This document shows, piece by piece, positions 6,258 to 11,565 of a stretch of DNA of 11,565 nucleotides. Every line of letters starts with the position of its first letter. Position 1 is the stretch's first letter. The translations under genes and the position numbers were made by a program. The notes beneath the pieces were generated by a model. That model ran no database searches. It was not told the origin of the DNA and saw nothing but the letters and a program-made list of their open reading frames with translations. Origin of the DNA: an uncultured Catenibacterium sp. (GTDB lineage: Bacteria; Bacillota_I; Bacilli_A; Erysipelotrichales; Coprobacillaceae); contig NZ_CAAFOM010000252.1 of the NCBI RefSeq assembly GCF_900764565.1, positions 1 to 11,565 on the forward strand. The letters are read 5' to 3'.

Positions 6258-7220
6258 TTAACGTTTAGATTTATCGTAAGGTACACCATCTGCACGAGGC
6301 GCAGCTGAGTTCTTAGATGTGAATGCTAATAGAATTAAAGTCGCAACATATGGAATTAATTTATATGTTGTATCAGGTAAAGACATTTTAGCAAGTAATG
6401 GTACTGAGTTATAAGTATAAGACAATGTCTTCATGAAACCAAAGAAGAATGCTGCACCAGCAATTCTTAATGGTGTCCAGTTACCGAAGATTAATACAGC
6501 TAAAGCTAAGAAACCATAACCAGCAACAGTACAAGTGAATTCTGTAGAGATTGGAAGGATATAAATAAGTCCACCCATACCAGCTAAGAAACCAGAAATA
6601 CCTACTCCAAGATATCTGATCTTATAAACACTGATTCCTGCAGCATCTGCTGCCTGAGGGTTTTCACCACAAGAACGGATTCTTAAACCAGTCTTAGTCT
6701 TCATAAGGAAATACCAAGAAATAATAAGAATCACAATGCCTAGGAATGTAGTAAAGTAGCAGTTCTTGAAGAATAAATCACCAAGTACTGGAATACTGCT
6801 TAAGCCAGGCACTTCTGAAATTCTGAATTCATTAGTAAATGAAACGTTCTGCATACCATCCTGTACAGTTTTTGCGATGAAGATACCAAGTGCTGGAGCA
6901 AGCATATTTAATGCAGTACCAGAAATAGTCTGGTCAGCGCTTAAATGAATGGCTGCAAAGGCATGAAGCATACTAAATAGTACACCTACAACTCCTGAAA
7001 TAAGTAAACCTGTTAATAATAGTGGCATACCATGAAGAATATCATTAGACTGCATATAATTTAAATAGAATACACCAGCAAAACCACCGATGATCATAAT
7101 ACCTTCAAGGGCTAAGTTAACAACACCACTTCGTTCAGAGAACATACCACCCAAAGCAACAATCATTAATGGAATGGCAAATAGTAAAGTCTGAGCAAAA
7201 AGGAAATAAACTATACTCAT
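6258..7220 (-). CDS. nupQ: Nucleoside ABC transporter permease (NupQ/YufQ-like)
   Basis: This 320-residue hydrophobic integral membrane protein is of the branched-chain/BMP-type permease family (BPD_transp_2). Long hydrophobic stretches run through most of the protein, consistent with roughly eight to ten membrane helices. Early GGMFSERSGVVNLALEGIMIIGGFAGV is the family hallmark, followed later by GLRIRSCGENPQAADAAGISVYKIRYLGVGISG, the cytoplasmic coupling loop that contacts the ATPase, and a C-terminal GFLALAVLIFGNWTPLRI. With NupP it should form the membrane channel for nucleosides. The ATG overlaps the nupP stop codon by 4 bp (ATGA-type coupling) and is preceded by AAGGAGGT. It is the last gene of the operon. 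The exact nucleoside preference cannot be read from the sequence. Confidence 0.93.
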   Translation of the reverse strand: MSIVYFLFAQTLLFAIPLMIVALGGMFSERSGVVNLALEGIMIIGGFAGVFYLNYMQSNDILHGMPLLLTGLLISGVVGVLFSMLHAFAAIHLSADQTISGTALNMLAPALGIFIAKTVQDGMQNVSFTNEFRISEVPGLSSIPVLGDLFFKNCYFTTFLGIVILIISWYFLMKTKTGLRIRSCGENPQAADAAGISVYKIRYLGVGISGFLAGMGGLIYILPISTEFTCTVAGYGFLALAVLIFGNWTPLRIAGAAFFFGFMKTLSYTYNSVPLLAKMSLPDTTYKLIPYVATLILLAFTSKNSAAPRADGVPYDKSKR

Positions 7221-8335
7221 TCTGTTTTACCTCCTTCATTCTGCATTTCTGCTTTTCTCTTTTTATTTCTTTGATAACGTTCTAATAAGGCTTTAATGAA
7301 TAATGTGAATGAAGCAAAGTAGATAATAACAGCAACGATAATATCAATAACTTCAATCGCAATATTAAGTGCCTGCATATAGTTACCACCAACATTAATA
7401 TAACCAATGAATAAGGCAGCGAAGATACAGCCAATTGGATTAGAGAAACCAAGTAAGGCTACTGGGATACCATTCCAGCCTTCATTAGGTAATGTTTCAG
7501 TGATTGGTAAAGTTTTACCAGTACCACATAAGTAAGTTAAGGCACCACCTACACCAGCAAAGAATCCTGAAATCATAAGTGCAAGAACGATACATTTCTT
7601 TTCGTTCATACCTGCATATCTTGCTGCATCTTTATTGAAACCACATGCTTTTAGTTCATAACCAAAAGTTGTTTTATTCATGATAAACCAGGCAAGTACA
7701 CAAAGTAAGATAGCAATGATAATACCGAAATTAACACGATCACCAAAAATCTGATTCAAACCAAAACCAGGAATACTACGTGCTCTAGGTACAGCATAAC
7801 TTTCTGCACCAGTTGAATTATAGATAGTTGCTTTAATACCCTGAATAACAAGTAACATACCGATATAGTTACACATGATACCAGAAATAACAACGTTTAC
7901 GTTACGAGTTGCTTTTAAGATACCAGGAATAAGTGCCCATAAAGCACCGGCAATTCCTGCACCTAAAATAGCAAAAATCCATACTAAGTTATCTGGAATA
8001 AAAGTAGCTCTTAATGCGATAAATACAGCAGTGAAACTTCCTACTAGATACTGTCCAGGCACACCGATATTGAATTCACCACATTTATAAGCAAATGAAA
8101 CAGATAGACCAGTCATCATGATTGGTACAGCTAAATAAATAACCTGACCAATACTAGATAATCCTTCTCTAAAGCCACCTGTTAATAAAATAGATAATCC
8201 CTGCAATGCATCACTAGGATTAGCAATTAAGATAATGATAAAACCAACGACTAGCCCCATTAAAATTGCGAGTAAAGAAGACACAATTGATTTGAAGCTG
8301 GCACGTTCCATTAAAGCGGGTTTATTACTTTTCAT
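7217..8335 (-). CDS. nupP: Nucleoside ABC transporter permease (NupP/YufP-like)
   Basis: This 372-residue integral membrane permease of the same family as NupQ has a characteristic longer N-terminus and a basic C-terminal tail (LERYQRNKKRKAEM). Visible hallmarks are GLSVSFAYKCGEFNIGVPGQYLVGSF in the first third, the coupling-loop segment TFGYELKACGFNKDAARYAGMNEKK, and GWNGIPVALLGFSNPIGC. These match NupP/YufP of guanosine/nucleoside importers. Its start overlaps the end of the ATPase gene by 11 bp and has a GGAGAAGG site, so the three genes are translated as a coupled unit. It heterodimerises with the NupQ-like permease. Confidence 0.93.
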   Translation of the reverse strand: MKSNKPALMERASFKSIVSSLLAILMGLVVGFIIILIANPSDALQGLSILLTGGFREGLSSIGQVIYLAVPIMMTGLSVSFAYKCGEFNIGVPGQYLVGSFTAVFIALRATFIPDNLVWIFAILGAGIAGALWALIPGILKATRNVNVVISGIMCNYIGMLLVIQGIKATIYNSTGAESYAVPRARSIPGFGLNQIFGDRVNFGIIIAILLCVLAWFIMNKTTFGYELKACGFNKDAARYAGMNEKKCIVLALMISGFFAGVGGALTYLCGTGKTLPITETLPNEGWNGIPVALLGFSNPIGCIFAALFIGYINVGGNYMQALNIAIEVIDIIVAVIIYFASFTLFIKALLERYQRNKKRKAEMQNEGGKTE

Positions 8336-9860
8336 AACCTTCTCCTCTCTTAGAACCTGCCATATAAAGTCCTAATTCCTGAATAGTAGTCTCTTTTGGA
8401 TTAAGATCCGCAACGATTTCCCCTTCATACATAACTAAAATACGATCTGATAGGTTCATAACTTCATCAAGTTCAAGTGAAACAAGAAGTACGGCTTTAT
8501 TGTTGTCTCTTGTCTTGATAATCTGTTTATGAATAAATTCAATAGCCCCAACATCTAGACCACGTGTAGGCTGTACAGCGATAAGTAAATCATCATTCTG
8601 TTCTACTTCTCTGGCAATAATAGCCTTCTGCTGGTTACCACCGGACATACCACGTACAATAGAATTTCTACCTTCACCAGAACGTACATCATATTCTTCA
8701 ATAAGACGATCAGCATAAGTATTCATTGCATCAAAATTAATAATGCCGTGATTTTGGAAGTCTTTCTTATAATATGACTTTAAAATCAAGTTTTCAGCAA
8801 GAGTATAATCAAGCACTAACCCATGCTTATGACGGTCTTCTGGGATATGAGATAAACCATGATCATTACGATAACGAATACTCTTATGAGTGATTTCTTC
8901 ATCATTTAAGTAAACATGACCCATATTAGGCTGTTCAAGACCAGTTAAGTTATAAATCAATTCACTCTGACCGTTGCCATCAATACCAGCAATACAAACA
9001 ATTTCCCCTTTTCTTACTTCAAATGAAACATCATTTAAAAGAAGCTTGTCTGAAGTCTTAGGCTGATAGCTTAAATGATCTACTTTTAATACAACATCAG
9101 ATGGTTCATGATCATCTTTAGTGACTGTTAAGTTAACCTTATGACCAACCATCATTTCTGATAACTGTTCCTTAGTGACATCAGCGACATTTACTGTACC
9201 AACATAACGTCCCTTACGAATGATTGTACAGCGATCAGCGACTGCCTTGATTTCATTTAACTTATGAGTAATGAAAATGATGGATTTACCTTCTTTAATA
9301 AGTTCCTTCATGATTTTCATTAACTCATCAATTTCCTGTGGAGTGAGTACTGCAGTAGGTTCATCAAAAATCAAGATATCATTATTTCTATATAACATCT
9401 TTAAGATTTCTACACGCTGCTGCATACCAACAGTAATATCTTCAATCTTTGCATCAGGATCAATGTTTAAATGATACTTCTCAGATAATCCCATCACCTT
9501 TTTGCGTGCATTATCTGTCTTGAGCTTACCAAATAACCCTTTTTCTTCAACACCTAAAATAATGTTTTCCAAAACAGTGAAATTATGAACAAGCTTAAAA
9601 TGCTGATGAACCATACCAATGTTATATTTATTGGCATCATTTGGGTCATTGATCTTAACGCTTTGCCCATTAATCTTTATTTCACCCATATCAGGCTGAT
9701 AAAGACCAAATAAAATACTCATCAATGTAGATTTACCGGCACCATTCTCACCTAATAAAGCATGAATTTCGCCTTTTTTTACTTGAAGAGTAATATCGTC
9801 GTTTGCTTTAATACCAGGGAATTCTTTTGTGATATTAAGCATTTCAATAGCATATTCCAA
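8325..9860 (-). CDS. nupO: Nucleoside ABC transporter ATP-binding protein (NupO/YufO-like)
   Basis: This is a duplicated ABC ATPase of about 511 residues that energises nucleoside uptake from the cytosolic face. The first domain has a full Walker A GENGAGKST (about residues 37-45), an atypical signature TVGMQQRVEILK and Walker B LIFDEPTAVLTPQE. The second has a degenerate Walker A GIDGNGQSEL, a good signature SGGNQQKAIIAREVE and a degenerate Walker B ending AVQPTRGLD. This asymmetry is normal for the sugar/nucleoside (BMP-type) ATPases. Two starts are possible: GTG at 9869 and TTG at 9860. AGAGGTGAG (9865-9873) spaces well for TTG but contains the GTG, and homologues as I remember them begin MEYVIEM, so TTG is preferred. 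No gene for the lipoprotein substrate-binding subunit precedes it, which is unusual for this operon. Confidence 0.92.
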   Translation of the reverse strand: MEYAIEMLNITKEFPGIKANDDITLQVKKGEIHALLGENGAGKSTLMSILFGLYQPDMGEIKINGQSVKINDPNDANKYNIGMVHQHFKLVHNFTVLENIILGVEEKGLFGKLKTDNARKKVMGLSEKYHLNIDPDAKIEDITVGMQQRVEILKMLYRNNDILIFDEPTAVLTPQEIDELMKIMKELIKEGKSIIFITHKLNEIKAVADRCTIIRKGRYVGTVNVADVTKEQLSEMMVGHKVNLTVTKDDHEPSDVVLKVDHLSYQPKTSDKLLLNDVSFEVRKGEIVCIAGIDGNGQSELIYNLTGLEQPNMGHVYLNDEEITHKSIRYRNDHGLSHIPEDRHKHGLVLDYTLAENLILKSYYKKDFQNHGIINFDAMNTYADRLIEEYDVRSGEGRNSIVRGMSGGNQQKAIIAREVEQNDDLLIAVQPTRGLDVGAIEFIHKQIIKTRDNNKAVLLVSLELDEVMNLSDRILVMYEGEIVADLNPKETTIQELGLYMAGSKRGEGYEK

Positions 9861-9879
9861 TATTCTCACCTCTGACCAT

Positions 9880-9885
9880 ATTATA
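9880..9885 (-). promoter_or_regulatory. -10 box of the nupOPQ operon
   Basis: A perfect TATAAT lies on the minus strand. The region 16-18 bp upstream has only T-rich sequence with no clear TTGACA-like box. Transcription would start near 9873, the first base of the Shine-Dalgarno sequence, giving a leader of only about 13 nt to the TTG start. A weak -35 suggests an activator or simply low basal strength. Confidence 0.5.
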
Positions 9886-9948
9886 CTATAAATTATTTAC
9901 TTTAAAAATAACTAAATGGTTTTTTGAATATAAAGAAACATGTATAAA

Positions 9949-9972
9949 ATAAGAGATTTGATAAGAGATTGG
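9949..9972. repeat. 12-bp tandem repeat at the promoter of the small peptide/RHH operon
   Basis: ATAAGAGATTTG (9949-9960) is followed at once by ATAAGAGATTGG (9961-9972), 11 of 12 bases identical. The second copy ends exactly at the first base of the -35 box. Tandem direct repeats next to a promoter are typical binding sites of ribbon-helix-helix regulators, and the operon encodes such a protein, so autoregulation is a reasonable inference. Confidence 0.8.
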
Positions 9973-10000
9973 TTTGTAAAAATAATTAATATGATATAAT
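9973..10000 (+). promoter_or_regulatory. Extended -10 promoter of the small peptide/RHH operon
   Basis: TTTGTA (9973-9978), a 16-bp spacer and TATAAT (9995-10000) with TGA directly before it. The start would be near 10007, leaving a short leader with AAGGA ahead of the peptide ATG. It diverges from the nupO promoter about 90 bp away. Confidence 0.75.
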
Positions 10001-10024
10001 CAAGAAAGGGAAGGAATGATTTAA

Positions 10025-10123
10025 ATGAAAAAATCAAACAAGTTTTTGAAAGATACCACTGAGATTGTTCAGATCATGACATTAATTCTTTTGATTATAA
10101 TTGTTTTGAAATTAGTATTTTAG
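10025..10123 (+). CDS. 32-residue single-span membrane peptide, unrecognised
   Basis: This short ORF encodes a basic N-terminus (MKKSNKFLKD), a short polar linker (TTEIVQ) and one hydrophobic helix (about residues 17-32, IMTLILLIIIVLKLVF) running to the C-terminus with a lysine near its end. It has an extended -10 promoter, an AAGGA Shine-Dalgarno site nine bases before ATG, and a stop codon TAG whose bases form part of the ribosome binding site (AGGTGAT) of the next gene. Promoter, SD and coupling argue that it is translated. The build recalls small membrane toxins and small membrane regulators, but no family is recognised and no function can be assigned. Confidence 0.65.
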   Translation: MKKSNKFLKDTTEIVQIMTLILLIIIVLKLVF

Positions 10124-10133
10124 GTGATTCAAT

Positions 10134-10337
10134 ATGGAAAAAGAAAAGTTTGATCAAAAAGAGTATGTTAAACAGTGGACCAAAAGCAATATGAAAGCAG
10201 TTGGAGCAAGTTACAAGACTGAGTTTGTTACTGAATTCAGAGAAGCATGTGAGAAACTTGGAATTAAGCAATCAGCTGTTTTTAGAGAAGCTATGGAAGC
10301 AGTTATTGAGAAAGCAAAGAAGGACCAGAGCATATAA
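10134..10337 (+). CDS. Small ribbon-helix-helix-like protein
   Basis: This 67-residue charged protein has a lysine-rich N-terminus and then a likely beta strand (about residues 22-29, AVGASYKT). Two helices follow, FVTEFREACEKLG (30-42) and SAVFREAMEAVIEKAKK (47-63), with the turn IKQ between them. Strand-helix-helix in this order and size is the plan of ribbon-helix-helix DNA-binding proteins, which act as dimers and often as antitoxins or autorepressors. ATG is preceded by AGGTGAT overlapping the stop of the 32-residue peptide, so the two are translationally linked. A tandem repeat in front of their common promoter is a plausible target. The sequence ends within a hairpin shared with the converging gene. 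RHH assignment is from predicted pattern only. Confidence 0.78.
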   Translation: MEKEKFDQKEYVKQWTKSNMKAVGASYKTEFVTEFREACEKLGIKQSAVFREAMEAVIEKAKKDQSI

Positions 10338-10352
10338 GCTTTGGTCCTTCTT
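10317..10352. terminator. Hairpin between convergent genes, probable bidirectional terminator
   Basis: A perfect 11-bp stem (AAGAAGGACCA 10317-10327 with TGGTCCTTCTT 10342-10352) encloses a 14-nt loop. It covers the last codons and stop of the RHH-like gene and lies 3 bp beyond the end of the converging 77-residue gene. Neither side has a long U-tract; the minus-strand side continues UUCUUUGCUUUC. Termination may therefore be partial. Confidence 0.6.
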
Positions 10353-10355
10353 ACG

Positions 10356-10589
10356 TTAACGAATTATTCTTTCTGGCTCAGTTCTTGGAATATTTAATTC
10401 TAGTGCTTTACGCAAAATCTCCGTTTCATTTGCATCAGGATGTTTATTAATCCAATCATACATAACTTTCAAGTCATCCTCATGTGCTACTAAGCTTAGA
10501 ACTCCATCTACAAACTCTCTTTTGTCGGAGATTGTATTCTTAGGGAGTAGATATTGTCTTAATTTCATTTGCATTTCTTGATAATTCAT
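10356..10589 (-). CDS. Small protein of unknown function, 77 residues
   Basis: The protein is predicted to be mostly helical and is soluble and charged. It starts MNYQEMQMKLRQYLL and carries a stretch (residues about 44-66) YDWINKHPDANETEILRKALEL, in which the two short helices around HPDAN could form a helix-turn-helix-like unit. No family is recognised. AGAGGT precedes ATG at a good distance, and the gene lies 26 nt after the stop of the 69-residue gene upstream, probably in the same transcript. It converges on the RHH-like gene and shares a hairpin with it. Confidence 0.65.
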   Translation of the reverse strand: MNYQEMQMKLRQYLLPKNTISDKREFVDGVLSLVAHEDDLKVMYDWINKHPDANETEILRKALELNIPRTEPERIIR

Positions 10590-10615
10590 AGTTTACCTCT
10601 GTTATCTTAAATATG

Positions 10616-10825
10616 TTATAAAACAAACTTTACATATTGACCGATGAAAGTATCGTTAAGATCCCCTTCTATCGCAATACACCTTGGCATATTATGTACA
10701 TAAACTAATTTATATTTTTGTCCATTTATCCAAAAATAATTGTATGGATGTATGCCCCAAATGTCTTTATCTAGAACCAACACAATATATTGATGGATTT
10801 GCCATTCATCGATTATTTTACGCAT
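10616..10825 (-). CDS. Small beta-rich protein of unknown function, 69 residues
   Basis: Alternating hydrophobic residues (YIVLVLDKDIWG, YNYFWINGQKYKLVYVHNM, CIAIEGDLNDTFIGQYVKFVL) suggest a small all-beta domain with a final I-x-G-x-x-V-x-F-V strand. It has no signal peptide, cysteine cluster or catalytic motif. I do not recognise a family. The ribosome binding site is weak: only an A-rich run (AAAGAAAA) precedes the ATG, and a five-codon ORF (ATG at 10835-10833, reading MINYA) overlaps its start in another frame. It lies 37 nt downstream of the 74-residue gene and may be expressed with it. Confidence 0.55.
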   Translation of the reverse strand: MRKIIDEWQIHQYIVLVLDKDIWGIHPYNYFWINGQKYKLVYVHNMPRCIAIEGDLNDTFIGQYVKFVL

Positions 10826-10862
10826 AGTTAATCATTTTCTTTTTTTACTTTGTTAGTATGAC

Positions 10863-11075
10863 TCAATCATCGTCTCCATAATCAACTTCTTCTTCAACTT
10901 TTCTGAAAAATTCAGCACGTTTTTCTTCCATTTCTTTTGAATAGTATCTTTGATATTCTTCATAACTTTTTCTAGCGAGCTCTGGAGATTTATTAGTTAA
11001 GCGTGGTTCATCATTAACAAAAGTGAACCATTCTCTATTACTTTCCCAATAAAACATAAATTTTTTGCCCATCAT
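10863..11075 (-). CDS. Small charged protein of unknown function, about 70 residues
   Basis: The protein starts MMGKKFMFYWESNREWFTF, then a long charged helix (about residues 27-62, SPELARKSYEEYQRYYSKEM onward) and a strongly acidic end VDYGDDD. The central helix could form a coiled coil. No family is recognised. An ATG four codons further upstream (11087) sits inside the Shine-Dalgarno sequence AAAGGATGG, which spaces correctly only for the start used here (11075). A TATAAT box lies upstream at about 11109-11114 without a clear -35. Confidence 0.6.
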   Translation of the reverse strand: MMGKKFMFYWESNREWFTFVNDEPRLTNKSPELARKSYEEYQRYYSKEMEEKRAEFFRKVEEEVDYGDDD

Positions 11076-11231
11076 AGTTTGAACCATCCTTTCTTTTTTG
11101 TTGTAATCATTATAAATATAACCATTTCTTTGTGTTTTTAAACCTGGTCCTTGTTTAGTTTTTGTTGTATATGTAGAAAGTAGTCATAACACTTTTATAA
11201 GTCATACTTCATTAATTAATTATATTGTTCT

Positions 11232-11495
11232 TTAATCATCATATAGATACTTCTTTGCATTCTTGCCTTCTACAACTGTGAAACTTCCGTCTTCATTATG
11301 ATGTACAGTCAAAAGAACTTCGGCTGGTGTTGCATCATCCAACAGACCTCTTTTTCCTTTTTCTTTATCTGACTTCAGGATACAAAAAAAACTTTGATTG
11401 CCGCATTTATAATAGGAAATTATTTTATCATAATTCAAAGGACTCTCTTTACAATATTCCTTGAGAAAATCATAGTATTTTGTAAATGGTTCCAT
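11232..11495 (-). CDS. Small protein of unknown function, 87 residues
   Basis: This soluble protein has a helical tyrosine-rich N-terminus (FTKYYDFLKEYCKE), a middle strand with two cysteines spaced far apart (Y-K-C-G-N-Q-S-F-F-C), a basic loop KSDKEKGKRG, and a beta-hairpin-like end LLTVHHNEDGSFTVVEGKNAKKYLYDD. No family is recognised. AAGGGG lies about ten bases before ATG, supporting translation. A 144-bp gap separates it from the next gene downstream and no strong terminator is visible there. Together with the next three genes it makes a run of small co-oriented orphans. Confidence 0.6.
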   Translation of the reverse strand: MEPFTKYYDFLKEYCKESPLNYDKIISYYKCGNQSFFCILKSDKEKGKRGLLDDATPAEVLLTVHHNEDGSFTVVEGKNAKKYLYDD

Positions 11496-11565
11496 TTTTA
11501 AACAACCCCTTTAATATCATTTATATAGTTTTATTTCATCGCGTTTAATTCAAATATAAGAAAAA

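Noticed and set aside
10354..10361. Palindrome CGTTAACG, seen again at 965-972
   Set aside because: An 8-bp palindrome shared by two unrelated places (a convergent gene end and the yneF leader) is not convincing as a regulatory site.
11170..11215. AGTCATA direct repeat and a short ACTT/AAGT hairpin in the 144-bp gap
   Set aside because: The words are short, in AT-rich DNA, and the stem is only 4 bp without a U-tract, so chance explains them.
1..11565. CRISPR arrays, tRNA or rRNA genes, insertion sequences and attachment sites
   Set aside because: No regularly spaced repeats, cloverleaf-like sequences, transposase or integrase genes, or paired terminal repeats were seen.

Overview
The window is a stretch of chromosome from a low-GC Gram-positive bacterium. 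AT-rich codon use, strong AGGAGG-type ribosome binding sites, sigma-A promoters with TATAAT boxes and the standard genetic code all point to Firmicutes. The protein sequences look most like those of gut Erysipelotrichia (relatives of Catenibacterium, Coprobacillus or Holdemanella); that placement is an impression from sequence style, not a database result. No gene-free stretch exceeds 300 bases.

Left part (1-3400), all on the minus strand. In transcription order these are ynzC (UPF0291/DUF896), transketolase tkt, yneF (UPF0154) and a histidine-phosphatase-superfamily enzyme. The ynzC-tkt-yneF order is the one known near lexA in Bacillus subtilis, so this is an old conserved block. Each gene is followed by its own hairpin terminator, and yneF and tkt each have a clear promoter.

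Middle (3420-3612). A non-coding RNA of about 150-157 nt, driven by an excellent extended -10 promoter, lies between ynzC and an M16 peptidase gene. It folds as a long rod: a 10-bp closing stem, a large central bubble with a small hairpin on its 3' side, and a long upper arm. This is the architecture of 6S RNA, the RNA mimic of an open promoter that binds sigma-A RNA polymerase. It ends only about 27 nt before ynzC.

Middle right (3616-9870), minus strand. Two units lie here. One is the nucleoside-type ABC transporter nupO-nupP-nupQ, whose genes overlap and which ends in a strong terminator. The other is the M16B peptidase pair ymfF-ymfH, with its own promoter directly after that terminator; YmfF lacks the zinc motif and YmfH carries it. 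The transporter's lipoprotein binding subunit is not in the window.

Right end (9900-11565). A short plus-strand operon encodes an unlisted 32-residue membrane peptide and, coupled to it, a 67-residue ribbon-helix-helix-like protein. A 12-bp tandem repeat abuts its -35 box. Converging on it from the other strand are four small unrecognised genes, with an accessory or orphan character unlike the housekeeping genes to the left. The most novel candidates in the window are this peptide/RHH cassette with its tandem repeat and the 6S RNA-ynzC arrangement.
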